From 40CM-4-68-19 sp036513415 (GTDB lineage: Bacteria > Myxococcota > Myxococcia > Myxococcales > 40CM-4-68-19), in contig DATBZA010000137.1 of assembly GCA_036513415.1 (NCBI GenBank), forward strand, positions 1 through 64,000: 64,000 bases of DNA, written 5' to 3'. Shown here in pieces: positions 1 to 8,533 of the stretch. Every line of letters begins with the position of its first letter. Positions within the stretch are counted from its first letter, which is position 1. Under the pieces are notes generated by a model that was given only the letters and a program-made list of their open reading frames with translations, had not been told where the DNA came from and ran no database searches. The translations under genes and the position numbers were made by a program.

Positions 1-90
1 GCCGACGCATCAGAAAGCACACGACGCGCAGAATGCGCCGCCCCGTGTCTCTCGCTTCACGTGAAGTACCTCGCCGGCGGGCTCGCTTTC

Positions 91-211
91 TGCGTGGCGG
101 CGCAGGGCCATGCAGCCCGGCGGCGTCTCAGCGAACGATACAACCAGCGCGAGCAGGGCATGGAGGCGTCCTGCGTGGCGCGCAGCCCGGCGGCGTCTCA
201 GCGAACGATAC
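91..211. repeat. Imperfect direct repeat in gene-free left edge
   Basis: A 30-bp segment occurs twice in the same orientation at 112-141 and 182-211. A shared TGCGTGGCG precedes each copy, at 91-99 and 172-180, so the units are 51 and 40 bp and differ by an 11-bp insertion. The second copy ends 8 bp before the FKBP stop codon. I see no gene between 1 and 219. The pattern looks like a local duplication; no function is apparent. Confidence 0.75.
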
Positions 212-219
212 CCAAGAGC

Positions 220-552
220 CTACCGGACCCCGAGCAGCTCCACTTCGAACACCAGCGTCGCGTTCGCTGGAATCACGCCGCCCGCTCCCTGCGCGCCGTA
301 ACCCAGCTCCGGGGGAATCGTCAGCTTGCGCTTTCCGCCGACCTTCATTCCTTCCACGCCCTGGTCCCAGCCCTGGATCACGTGCCCGCGCCCGAGCGGG
401 AACTGGAAAGGCTGGCCCCGATCCTTCGAGGAGTCGAACTTCTTTCCGTCGGTCAGCCAGCCCGTGTAGTGCACGGAAACCAGCTTCCCTTTGGTCGCCT
501 CGGCCCCGGTGCCGACCACCATGTCCTCGACCTGCAGCTTGCCCGCCACCAT
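220..552 (-). CDS. FKBP-type peptidyl-prolyl cis-trans isomerase
   Basis: This 110-residue protein is a single FKBP domain that catalyses cis-trans isomerisation of prolyl bonds. Family motifs are visible in order: VSVHYTGWL (about 25-33), KFDSS (38-42), VIQGWDQGVEGM (58-69), IPPELGYG (79-86) and the last strand near 100-107. There is no signal peptide or membrane anchor, so it should be cytoplasmic. The ATG at 552 is chosen because GGAGGAGG lies just upstream; a TTG four codons earlier would overlap that site. It stands alone, with a direct repeat beyond its stop codon. Confidence 0.9.
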   Translation of the reverse strand: MVAGKLQVEDMVVGTGAEATKGKLVSVHYTGWLTDGKKFDSSKDRGQPFQFPLGRGHVIQGWDQGVEGMKVGGKRKLTIPPELGYGAQGAGGVIPANATLVFEVELLGVR

Positions 553-600
553 CGCCTCCTCCAAGATCGCACCTCATCACGCCTGCTCGCGAGTGACCGC

Positions 601-642
601 GCTCAGGCGTAGTCGCCCAGCCGCCTCCAGCGGCCGCGACTA
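601..642. repeat. Palindromic intergenic repeat (PAL), copy 1
   Basis: Outer arms TAGTCGC (610-616) and GCGACTA (636-642) enclose a GC-rich inner inverted repeat, preceded on the plus strand by GCTCAGGCG. On the minus strand this reads stop codon, hairpin, then CTACGCCTGAGC. The CTA at 640-642 is the stop codon of the upstream glycosyltransferase. The same structure recurs at seven loci in the window. Confidence 0.75.
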
Positions 643-2262
643 ACGGCCCCGCACCAGCGGGCCCGTCCCCGGATCCTGCTCGTCCGGGAACGGCATTTCG
701 CCGGGCAGGAGCCGGTACACCTTCACCACCTCGCGCCCCCGGATCCGCTCCACGTGCCAGGGTGTGCGCCGCGACAGGTTGGCGACGGCGTCCTGGTTGA
801 GGAAGTAGAGGCGCCCCACCTGCACGACCACGTAGCAGACCCGCCCGGAGCGGCAGGTCCGCCCCCTCCGGACCAGCGTCTGCGCGAGATCCGGACGCTC
901 CGCGGCCTCCGCGTAAAGCTGCGCCGGCCAGTCGATCTCGGTCGAGAGCTCCGCGTCCGGCTCCGCGTGCGCGGCGACGTACCGCACCGCCTCACGAAAG
1001 CCGGCGTCGAAGTAGTCGCAGTGCGGAAAGTACCATTGAACCTGCGCGTCGCCGCCGGCCAGCGGCGAGATATACAAGCGGTAGTGCGGGGCGTGCGCCA
1101 CCGCCGCGGCTGCCTCGCTCCCGGGAAGGAGCAGCGCGGCCGCGGCCAGGGCTGCCCAGCGGGGCGCCGGCATCCTCACCCGCTCGGCGGCCAGCGCGCC
1201 GATCCAGCCCGCGAGGATCAAGAACGCGGGCAGCACGCTGACGAAGAAGCGGCCCCACTTCGATCCGGAGGCAGAATGCACGATGAACCAGACCGCCAGC
1301 CAGGAGAGCAGCAGCTTGTGCGCGGGTCGCCGCTGCGCCAGGGCGACGGCCAGGCCGGCCAGCGCGAAGAGGAAGGTCGCGGGGGCAAGCTTCACCGCGG
1401 CAAACACGGCGTAGAACCAGGGGGGCGTGCCTCGGAGACCGAACTCCAACAGGTTGTGGTAGATGCGCCCCATGAAGAACAGCGACCCGTGCACCGTCTG
1501 CTGCCCGGTCGTGTAGCTCCTCGCGTACTCCCAGGTGCTGGGCAGGAACGGCGACCAGTTCACGCACACCCAGAGCGCCGCCGCGAACCCGATCAGCTGG
1601 AGCCAGCGCCGGACGGGAACGCGCCACTGCGTGTCGCGCCGGATCCACAGATAGAAGACCAGCGGGACGGGGGTGAGGAAGAAGAAGTACTTCGAGGCCA
1701 GCATTCCGGCGAGGGACGCCGCTCCCCACAGCTCCCATCTTCCCGGATCGCGGCCGTCATCCGCCGCCGCTTTCGCTTCCGCCATGCACCACAAGAGGAG
1801 CATGAGGAAGAGCCCGAGGAGGGTGTCTTCCTTCGCCACCCGCTGGTACCCGACGAGCGTGACCGAGCACGCCGCCAGCGCCGCCGAGAGCAGGCCAGCC
1901 GTGCGCCCGAACAGCCGGCGGGCCAGCAGGGCGACCACCAGCACGGACGCTCCGCCCGCGAGCGCGTTCGGGAGCCTCGTCATCGCCTCGGGCGCCCACC
2001 CGAGGCGCGAGCCTGCGGCGATCGACGCGGCGATCAGCCACTTCATCAACATCGGGTGCTCGACGTCGTCACCCGAGAACACGCCCTGCAGATAGCGGTT
2101 GGCGGCGAGCCACTTGTGGACCTCGTCGTCACCGAAACCCTCGGCCGAGAGCCCGCGCAGTCGGAGCCAGAGCCCGAACAGCACCAGCGCGGCGAGCACG
2201 AGCGAAGAGCCGCGGCCCCAAGGGACGGTGCGGCCGCGAAGCTGGTCCGGGTTTTCCTCCAT
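640..2262 (-). CDS. GT-C family membrane glycosyltransferase (PMT/GT39-like)
   Basis: A polytopic protein of 540 residues with about ten to twelve hydrophobic segments, most between residues 20 and 380, followed by a soluble C-terminal part. The first loop carries the acidic motif GDDEVHKW (about 44-51) and then EHPMLMKWL. This arrangement is typical of GT-C enzymes that transfer sugars from polyprenyl phosphate donors to lipids or proteins at the outer face of the inner membrane. The acceptor and sugar cannot be told from sequence. The start is an ATG; the stop codon lies inside a palindromic repeat. A second GT-C gene follows 0.7 kb away. Confidence 0.75.
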   Translation of the reverse strand: MEENPDQLRGRTVPWGRGSSLVLAALVLFGLWLRLRGLSAEGFGDDEVHKWLAANRYLQGVFSGDDVEHPMLMKWLIAASIAAGSRLGWAPEAMTRLPNALAGGASVLVVALLARRLFGRTAGLLSAALAACSVTLVGYQRVAKEDTLLGLFLMLLLWCMAEAKAAADDGRDPGRWELWGAASLAGMLASKYFFFLTPVPLVFYLWIRRDTQWRVPVRRWLQLIGFAAALWVCVNWSPFLPSTWEYARSYTTGQQTVHGSLFFMGRIYHNLLEFGLRGTPPWFYAVFAAVKLAPATFLFALAGLAVALAQRRPAHKLLLSWLAVWFIVHSASGSKWGRFFVSVLPAFLILAGWIGALAAERVRMPAPRWAALAAAALLLPGSEAAAAVAHAPHYRLYISPLAGGDAQVQWYFPHCDYFDAGFREAVRYVAAHAEPDAELSTEIDWPAQLYAEAAERPDLAQTLVRRGRTCRSGRVCYVVVQVGRLYFLNQDAVANLSRRTPWHVERIRGREVVKVYRLLPGEMPFPDEQDPGTGPLVRGR

Positions 2263-2347
2263 CGAGCGCCCGCCCTTCTACCTGCGATTCGGGTTCCTTG
2301 CCAAGGACTGGCGCATTTTCCTCCACCAGTTAAGCTGGATCCCAGGC

Positions 2348-3016
2348 GTGCTTCGCACCTTGGCCAGCGTGGCGGCGCTCTGCGTGCTGCTCATCTCCGC
2401 AGGGACCGCCGGCGAAGAGCCGCGGCCACCGCAGGTCACACCCATCGACGTCCATTCGTTCCGCGTCCTCGAATCGTATTCAGGGCCGATCAGCTATTAC
2501 AAGATCGTCGAGGATCCCGAGCAACCGTTCATCCGGGCGGTCTACCGCCCGCCGCTCGAGACCGTCACGCTCGGCGCGGAGGTGCCGGATGCGCTCCGCC
2601 AGCGCATCAAACGCCTGCGCTGGAAGTGGCGCGCGCAGGTCCTGCCCAAGGGCGGCGACGAATGCAAGGAAGGGCGCGGCGACTCGGCCGCGGTGGTCTA
2701 CGTCTCCTGGAAGCGCGGGCTCAAGTGGTACTCGCTCAAGTACGCGTGGAGCTCGGAAGCCGAGAAGGGGCGCACCTGCGACCGGAAGCGCAACCTCTTC
2801 GTCGCGCAGGATACCATCGTGGCCGAGTCGCACGGTCCCGTCGGTGAGTGGCGAACGGAGGACATCGACCCCTCCGCCGAGTTTCGCGCGCATTTCGAGG
2901 ACGGCAACCCGAACGCCGACGTGCCGGACCTGGTGGGCGTCGGGATCATGAGCGACGGCGACCAGACGAGGTCCATCTCCGCCGCGGACTACACGGGGTT
3001 CGAGCTAGTCCATTGA
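2348..3016 (+). CDS. Exported DUF3047-family protein
   Basis: About 222 residues. The N-terminus from the GTG at 2348 reads as a signal peptide (charged Arg, then VAALCVLLISAG, cleavage near AGTAG). The mature part resembles DUF3047: a WKW motif near residue 98, a VYVSW strand, and near the end VGVGIMSDGDQT and ADYTGFEL. The function of that family is not established; a periplasmic carbohydrate-binding-like fold is only a guess. Upstream extension is open but would run into the divergent glycosyltransferase, so the GTG start is preferred. It overlaps the end of the convergent gene by 12 bp. Confidence 0.65.
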   Translation: MLRTLASVAALCVLLISAGTAGEEPRPPQVTPIDVHSFRVLESYSGPISYYKIVEDPEQPFIRAVYRPPLETVTLGAEVPDALRQRIKRLRWKWRAQVLPKGGDECKEGRGDSAAVVYVSWKRGLKWYSLKYAWSSEAEKGRTCDRKRNLFVAQDTIVAESHGPVGEWRTEDIDPSAEFRAHFEDGNPNADVPDLVGVGIMSDGDQTRSISAADYTGFELVH

Positions 3017-4672
3017 GCGCGGCTGGCCTTCGGTCGCCAGGCCATCGAGATCGGGAGACCGCGCGGGCCGGACTTCGTAGATCCGGAACTTCTCCAACGC
3101 TCCCCAGCGCAGCGTCCAGGGAACGGCGGCCCAGTAGTAATAGAGCCCGCCCGCGCCGGTGACCGTGCGCACCAGGTCCAGGGCGTTGCCGCGGACGGAT
3201 TCCTCGCCGACGAGATGGAGAAGCGCGGTGTCCTCCGCCGTGATCCGCTGCTGGTGGATCGTGCCGGGCACGACGACGAGGTCGCCGGGTTGGAACCGGC
3301 TCTTTCCGGGCTCGTACTCGCGCATGCCCTCCTGCGCCGCGTACCACTGCCATCCCCAATGGCCCACCGTCCAGGTGGTGCCCGCGGAAGAAAGCGCCCG
3401 GGCCTCGGTGCGGTAGACGTCCGCGCGCCGCCAGTCGGAAACCGCGGCAGCGACGCCGAGCGCCGCGGTCAGGGCGAGCGCGCCAGCCGCGCGCCGCGGC
3501 GAGGGGACGAAGTCGCGCGCGAGCAGCACGATCACCGGAGGCAACGCGAGCAGCACATGCCGCACGGCCGGGAACGGAGCTAGCAACACCGCGGCGGCGA
3601 TCGCGCACCCGATCCAGACCACGAGGACGTCGATCTCAAAGCGTTCCGCGGGGCTACCGCCGTTCCACCGGGCGAGCAGCGCCTTGCGGATGAGCGAGGC
3701 GACCAGCAGCCCGTTCGCAAAGAAGATTCCCCGGAGGACCGCATCGGTCGCGTTGACGTCGTGAAACGCCGGCAGGTCCGCAACGGGCAGCAGCAAGCCA
3801 GCGGCGGCGATGGCCGCGCCGGCGCCCGCGCAGATCCAGAGCACCCGGCGCCCGGCCTGCACGGCGAAGGCGACCGCGAACGGAGACACGGCTCCGAGGC
3901 CCAGGATCCACAGCGGCAACCGGCCCGCCGCCAGCGCCACGGCCGTCTGGACCGCCCCGTCTGGCAAAGCGACCGCTCCGGCGCGCTCGAGGAGGTGGAT
4001 CTCCCCGTACGCGATCCAGTTGAACGCGCTCCACGCGACCAGCGCGGCGACCGGCACGGACAGCGCCAGAAGGCTCTTCCAGGCCTTGCGCCGCACGGCG
4101 AGCACCACGAACGCGGGCAAGAGCACGAGGCTGGTGTACTTGATCAGGCACCCGGCGGCGGCGAACGCGCACGCCTGCCAGTCCCGCAGCTGCCCGCCTT
4201 CGCGGCCCGCGAGCGCCATGCAGAGAAAGAAGCCGGCCCAGATGGCCAGCGTCGGCACGTCGACCATCAGATTGAGCCCGGGCAGGAATGCCGGGCCGAG
4301 CGCGAGCAGCGCCGTGACCCACAGCGCCTGCGCGGGGACCAGTAGCCCGGCGAGCCTCCAGACCAACCAGAGCGCGAGGAACGCAAACGCGACCGAGACC
4401 AGATGGAGCGCCTCCGCCGGTGCGCCCAGCTTCATCGGAACGGCGAGCAGGTACATGAACAGGTGGGGAACATTGAGCGCATGCAGCGGCTCGGCCACCT
4501 GGTCCCAGTTGAGCATCGCCTTGGCGGCGTGCACCGGATCGCGGACGATGGCGCGCGCGATCCAGAGGTGCGCGGTGTCGTCCATGTGGACCGCCTTGGT
4601 CACCGTGAATGCGCCAGCGACCGCAGCCAGTCCGGCGACCGCGGTCAGACCGCGCGCACGGCTAGCTGGCAT
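3005..4672 (-). CDS. GT-C family membrane glycosyltransferase
   Basis: A 555-residue protein with many hydrophobic helices and a hydrophilic C-terminal region from about residue 400. The first loop has VHMDDTAHLWIARAI near residues 28-42; the paired acidic residues match the catalytic or metal-binding position of GT-C transferases using polyprenyl-linked donors. The ATG start lies 11 bp inside the end of the flippase gene, so it is the third gene of a radical SAM - flippase - glycosyltransferase operon and its translation is probably coupled. It likely adds a sugar to the lipid or peptide product of that unit. Confidence 0.7.
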   Translation of the reverse strand: MPASRARGLTAVAGLAAVAGAFTVTKAVHMDDTAHLWIARAIVRDPVHAAKAMLNWDQVAEPLHALNVPHLFMYLLAVPMKLGAPAEALHLVSVAFAFLALWLVWRLAGLLVPAQALWVTALLALGPAFLPGLNLMVDVPTLAIWAGFFLCMALAGREGGQLRDWQACAFAAAGCLIKYTSLVLLPAFVVLAVRRKAWKSLLALSVPVAALVAWSAFNWIAYGEIHLLERAGAVALPDGAVQTAVALAAGRLPLWILGLGAVSPFAVAFAVQAGRRVLWICAGAGAAIAAAGLLLPVADLPAFHDVNATDAVLRGIFFANGLLVASLIRKALLARWNGGSPAERFEIDVLVVWIGCAIAAAVLLAPFPAVRHVLLALPPVIVLLARDFVPSPRRAAGALALTAALGVAAAVSDWRRADVYRTEARALSSAGTTWTVGHWGWQWYAAQEGMREYEPGKSRFQPGDLVVVPGTIHQQRITAEDTALLHLVGEESVRGNALDLVRTVTGAGGLYYYWAAVPWTLRWGALEKFRIYEVRPARSPDLDGLATEGQPRSMD

Positions 4673-5648
4673 ACGGTTCGGCGGGCACCGCCACCGCCTG
4701 GACTTCCTCTCGCCCGAACCGCAGCAAGCCGCGCTGGCCGAGCAGGGACTCGCCCTCGAGGGCCAGCACGAGCACTCCCCCCATGAACCCTGGCACCACC
4801 TGCGTCAAGTGGTAGAGGAACATGAAGGCGAGGGCCGTCTCCTTGGGGACCCCGAAGGCGATCAGCGCCAGCGTCCCGCCCGCCTCGAACGACCCAGCGT
4901 TTCCCGGCGAGGGAACGGCGGTAGCGACGTTGAACGCCGTCAGGGCCGCGAACGCCTGCATGGCGGAGAGATCTAGCCCCAAGGCGTGACCCGCGATCGC
5001 GATCACGAAAGTCTCCCAGAGCCACGGCAGGGGAGCGATCACCGTCTCCACGAGGAGCAGGCGCTTCCAGTGATTCGCAGCGAATCCGTCACGGAGATTG
5101 GTCAACCACCGCGGGCCGCGGCGCAGCAGCCCGCTTCCCATCAGCGCCAGCAGGATTCCCACACCCACCACGATGCCCCCGATCAGCAGGAGCGCGCGGA
5201 AGAGCCAGGACGGAGGAGTGCCGAAGAGGCAGAGGATGGGGAACGCGGCCACCCATCCCCACTTGTCGCTCCAGAAGTCCACGATCTCCGTCCCGAGGAG
5301 CTTGGCGCGAGAGACGCCGGTGCGCTTCCCCAGATACTGGACGCGCAGCAGATCGCCTCCGCGCGCGGGCAGCACCACGTTGAAGAAGAACCCGACCATC
5401 ATGGCGCGGCAGGCCTGGCCGTAACTGAGGTCGAGAAGGGGGCGCATCACCACCCACCAGCGCAGGGCTTGCAGGGCCATCAAGACCAGCCCACCGGCCG
5501 CCGCCATCAGCAGCGGCTGCTCGGCCACGCCGTGCAAGGAAGCGAGCAGCTCCCGCTGGCTGATGCCGAGATAGAACACCACGGCCGCCGCGGCCAGGAG
5601 GCCGGCGAGGAGCCCAAGGGCGGTCCTCATCCAGAGCCGCTCCGTCAC
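4662..5648 (-). CDS. Flippase-like membrane protein (UPF0104/LPG synthase TM family)
   Basis: A 328-residue integral membrane protein with about eight hydrophobic segments. Family features include the first helix pair after MRTALGLLAG, the conserved segment VGFFFNVVLPARGGDLLRV (about 87-105) and VPSPGNAGSFEAGGTLAL near residue 254. Relatives are membrane subunits of lysyl-phosphatidylglycerol synthases or stand-alone putative lipid flippases; no aminoacyl-transferase domain is attached here. The GTG start overlaps the radical SAM stop as GTGA. Its position between a radical SAM enzyme and a glycosyltransferase suggests that it moves a lipid-linked intermediate, which is inference. Confidence 0.75.
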   Translation of the reverse strand: MTERLWMRTALGLLAGLLAAAAVVFYLGISQRELLASLHGVAEQPLLMAAAGGLVLMALQALRWWVVMRPLLDLSYGQACRAMMVGFFFNVVLPARGGDLLRVQYLGKRTGVSRAKLLGTEIVDFWSDKWGWVAAFPILCLFGTPPSWLFRALLLIGGIVVGVGILLALMGSGLLRRGPRWLTNLRDGFAANHWKRLLLVETVIAPLPWLWETFVIAIAGHALGLDLSAMQAFAALTAFNVATAVPSPGNAGSFEAGGTLALIAFGVPKETALAFMFLYHLTQVVPGFMGGVLVLALEGESLLGQRGLLRFGREEVQAVAVPAEPYAS

Positions 5649-6613
5649 AGCACTCCCGCCAGCTCGCCCAGGCGTCGCAGCGTGAGAGGAGCCTGCGGTT
5701 CCGCGCGGCAGGCGTCGAAGCAGGCGCCGCAGTTCGGCCCTGTGTAAGCACCCGGGAGGAACTCGGAATAGTGCGCCACCGCCGGCAACTCGGCGCAGGG
5801 CTGCACCATGCCCTTGGGGGACACGTGGATCATGATCTTCCCCGCCTGGCAGCCGTCGATCCTGCGCTTCTCGTAGAACTCGGGCAGGGTCTCGAAGAAG
5901 TAGTCGGAGGTCATGACGTTGCCGAGCTCGCGCTTGAGCTGGATGATCCTGGAGCAGACGGCCTTGAATTCCGCCATCTTCTCCCTCGACACCATGTGGG
6001 ACTGGTTGCCGTTCTTCAGGTCGTTGTAGCCGGAGAAGGCGATGTTGATGCCCCACGCATGCGCCAGCCGGATGAGGGGCTCGGCGTCGTGCATGTTGTC
6101 GACCATCAGCATCGAGGCGAACGTGAAGCAGTTGTAGCCGGAGGCCACCATCCGGGGGACGGTCTGCTCCAGCCGCTCGAAAAGGCCCGGAAGGCCGCGC
6201 TCGCGGTCCTGGCGCGCATCCGGGTAGTTCATGGAGATGTTGATCTGGTTCACCCCCGCCGAGGCTAGCTCCTTGATCTTGCCCTCGGTGAGGAACCCCC
6301 CGTGGGTGAGCACGGTAATGTAGCGAAAGCCCGGCAGTTCCTTGATCTGCCGGACGAGCGGCACCAGGTCGCGGCGCAACATCGGCTCACCGCCGGTGAA
6401 CACCACCACCAGCGGGTCGAAGCGCCGCACGACGTCCGTGAAATCAGTCATTTCGTCGCGGTCGCTGATCTTCCAGTAGTCGCAGAAGTCGCAGCGCGCG
6501 TTGCAGCGCTTGGTCACCTCGATCGAGACTGTGAGCGGTCGCTTGTTGAAGGTGACGTCGAGGAACTTGCCCGCTGCACGAAGCTTTTCCAGCGGGCTCA
6601 AGGCAATCTTCAT
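5645..6613 (-). CDS. Radical SAM protein with SPASM-like C-terminal cysteines
   Basis: A 322-residue radical SAM enzyme. The cluster motif is CNARCDFC (Cys37, Cys41, Cys44), followed by FTGGEPMLRRDL and HGGFLTEG, and the C-terminus has a second cysteine group (DGCQAGK, VQPCAEL, NCGACFDAC) as in SPASM or twitch enzymes. The ATG at 6613 is chosen over an upstream ATG because the protein then begins MKIALSPLEK, a usual N-terminus for this group. The substrate is unknown. It leads a three-gene overlapping operon with a flippase-like protein and a GT-C glycosyltransferase. Confidence 0.85.
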   Translation of the reverse strand: MKIALSPLEKLRAAGKFLDVTFNKRPLTVSIEVTKRCNARCDFCDYWKISDRDEMTDFTDVVRRFDPLVVVFTGGEPMLRRDLVPLVRQIKELPGFRYITVLTHGGFLTEGKIKELASAGVNQINISMNYPDARQDRERGLPGLFERLEQTVPRMVASGYNCFTFASMLMVDNMHDAEPLIRLAHAWGINIAFSGYNDLKNGNQSHMVSREKMAEFKAVCSRIIQLKRELGNVMTSDYFFETLPEFYEKRRIDGCQAGKIMIHVSPKGMVQPCAELPAVAHYSEFLPGAYTGPNCGACFDACRAEPQAPLTLRRLGELAGVL

Positions 6614-6706
6614 TCCGTACCCCTGAAAGCGCGCACCGATAGCATCTGGGAGTCCTTCTGGCAACGATTGCCGCAGCGGGCGGAATGGCCCCGTCGGAGA
6701 CTGCCC

Positions 6707-8161
6707 TCAAGCGCGACCGGACACAAAAAAATCGAGCAGGATCCCGGCAGCAGCGCTCCAGGCGGGCGGGTGGGCATGGTCCCGCAGGATGCTCCGGAGG
6801 CGCTGCACTTGCTCCCTCGGGAGCACCCGGTCCCGCCCGCCCCGCGACAGCTCGGCCGCCAGCTCGCGCAGGAGCTCCGGCTCGCCGCGAACGGCCGCGC
6901 GAGCCTCCGCGGCCGCGCAGAGGCGATCGACCGCCTCCGGTCGATCGTCGAAGATCGACCGCAGCCGGGCGGCGAACGGTCCCGGAGCCACGCGCGCCCG
7001 CGCCGGGGGCGGGAGGTCCGACGAAGGAAGGACCGGCGACTCCCACTCGAATTGGTCATCGCTCCAACGATCTGCGCGCGGGATGCGCTGGCCGCGAGCG
7101 TCGAAGCGCAACTCGTTCCTCTCCCGCGATAGCAGCGGAGCGATCGGCAGCGGCCCCCGCGACGGGGGGGCTTCCTCCGTCCGCTCGATGCGCGGCCGGG
7201 GCGGTTCCACCGCAGCCGCGCCGCGCGCGGCCAGGGCTTCCATCGGCTCGGACGGAAGGGTGGGGGGGACCTCAACCACGGTGCCGATGGCCCGTTTGAA
7301 CGGCGACCTGCGGATTGGCGGCGCGAGCTTCTTCCCGGCCGGCAGGGGGGCCTTTTCCGTCGTCGCCTCGCGCGCTTTACCCGTGGGTTGGGCGGCGGCG
7401 CGGACCTTCTTCAACGCAGCGGGGTTCGCCGCCGCGTCGGCGGCCTCGACAGCGGCGTTCTGCCGCTCGGCGTCCTCGATGAACGGCGCGAACTTCCCTG
7501 GAAGATTGGGCGGCCACGCCGGCGCAAGACCCACACGCCTGGCCGCGGCGGGCGCGCGGCGATGGGCGGCGCACGTCTGCTCCAGCAGACGCTTCCAGCC
7601 GTTCCGGTGGTTTTCCGGGAGCTCCCCCGCGTCGAGCGCGAACAGAGCCGCGATTGCGCCGGCGTGCAGCTCCTTCGCCGGCTCTAACAGCTCCTGGATC
7701 CGCGCCACTCCGACCGCCGATGCCCCGGCGTACGCGGCGCGGGCGAACGCGCCGGCGGCGAGCGTGATCTGCGCGGATTCGCCTCCGAGCTGGAGAGCGG
7801 AGGGGAGCCCCGACTCGACCAGCTTGCGCGCCATTGCGCCGAGGCGCGGGTCGGTGACCAGATCACCGGCGCCAATGAACAGGTGCCCGACGAAAGGCTC
7901 CGCGATGCCGGCCTCGAGCAGGGCACGCGAGGCGGCGAGACGCGCGCCTTTGGGAACGCGGAGGTCACAGGCGACCTCGATCAAGATCGCCCCTCCTTCG
8001 CCATGCGCGACGAGCTCTTTCTGCTCGTGGGGCGGGGCCGACAGGGCGTTCGCGAGCGCAGCCAGGGCCCCGGTCTCGCGGTGGCGGAGCTCGCGCAGGT
8101 ACTCGTCGAGGTTCTTCCACTCGCCCGCGCGACTCTGCCGGAGCGTCGCCAGGATCGGCAT
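6707..8161 (-). CDS. Unknown protein with helical-repeat N-terminus
   Basis: A 484-residue protein I do not recognise. Residues 1-200 are a series of Ala/Leu-rich helices with the periodicity of a HEAT-like solenoid. Residues 215-370 are Pro/Ala/Arg-rich and probably disordered. The last 100 residues are again helical (DDRPEAVDRLCAAAEARAAV onwards) and end in a hydrophobic FFVSG. There is no signal peptide. The start codon directly abuts the stop codon of the preceding 2TM gene, so the two form an operon. Scaffolding is possible but unproven. Confidence 0.6.
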   Translation of the reverse strand: MPILATLRQSRAGEWKNLDEYLRELRHRETGALAALANALSAPPHEQKELVAHGEGGAILIEVACDLRVPKGARLAASRALLEAGIAEPFVGHLFIGAGDLVTDPRLGAMARKLVESGLPSALQLGGESAQITLAAGAFARAAYAGASAVGVARIQELLEPAKELHAGAIAALFALDAGELPENHRNGWKRLLEQTCAAHRRAPAAARRVGLAPAWPPNLPGKFAPFIEDAERQNAAVEAADAAANPAALKKVRAAAQPTGKAREATTEKAPLPAGKKLAPPIRRSPFKRAIGTVVEVPPTLPSEPMEALAARGAAAVEPPRPRIERTEEAPPSRGPLPIAPLLSRERNELRFDARGQRIPRADRWSDDQFEWESPVLPSSDLPPPARARVAPGPFAARLRSIFDDRPEAVDRLCAAAEARAAVRGEPELLRELAAELSRGGRDRVLPREQVQRLRSILRDHAHPPAWSAAAGILLDFFVSGRA

Positions 8162-8419
8162 CTAACCGTCCTCGGGATTCCGGCTGTCGCGGGCCCGGCC
8201 GGCACGTCCCATCGTCGCGAGCGTTCCCCGGGAGAAGACCCAGAGATGCGCGAGGAAAGCGGCACCCCAAGCGAGCGCAACCCACTGCACCCAGAACCGA
8301 TCGGGCGAGAAGCGGCGGTTGAGCACGGCGCAGGCGAGGAGCCCGAAGATCATCACCAGGGCATGGATGGTGAGCAGCACGCGGTGGTTCTCACGGATCA
8401 GGAATCCCCTGCCGGCCAT
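8162..8419 (-). CDS. Small two-helix membrane protein (2TM-like)
   Basis: An 85-residue protein with two hydrophobic helices (about 13-33 and 43-64) joined by a short charged loop. The pattern FWVQWVALAWGAAFLAHLWV matches the second helix of 2TM-domain proteins. The C-terminal 20 residues are charged and probably cytoplasmic. Its stop codon is immediately followed by the ATG of the helical-repeat protein, so the pair should be co-transcribed. The role is unknown. Confidence 0.6.
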   Translation of the reverse strand: MAGRGFLIRENHRVLLTIHALVMIFGLLACAVLNRRFSPDRFWVQWVALAWGAAFLAHLWVFSRGTLATMGRAGRARDSRNPEDG

Positions 8420-8533
8420 GCCGGATTTCTACCGCGAAAACGGGACGAAGCGAGAGCGCCGGGTCCCCGCGAGGAGGACCCGGCGCCCCTACAATCGCAG
8501 CCCGCCCCCGGAGAGCGGGCTGCGCCCCGCAAG

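Noticed and set aside
754..2847. Long plus-strand open frame of almost 700 codons opposite the first glycosyltransferase.
   Set aside because: Its product is Arg/Pro-rich without any motif, as is typical of antisense frames in high-GC DNA; the minus-strand protein has clear membrane helices and GT-C motifs.
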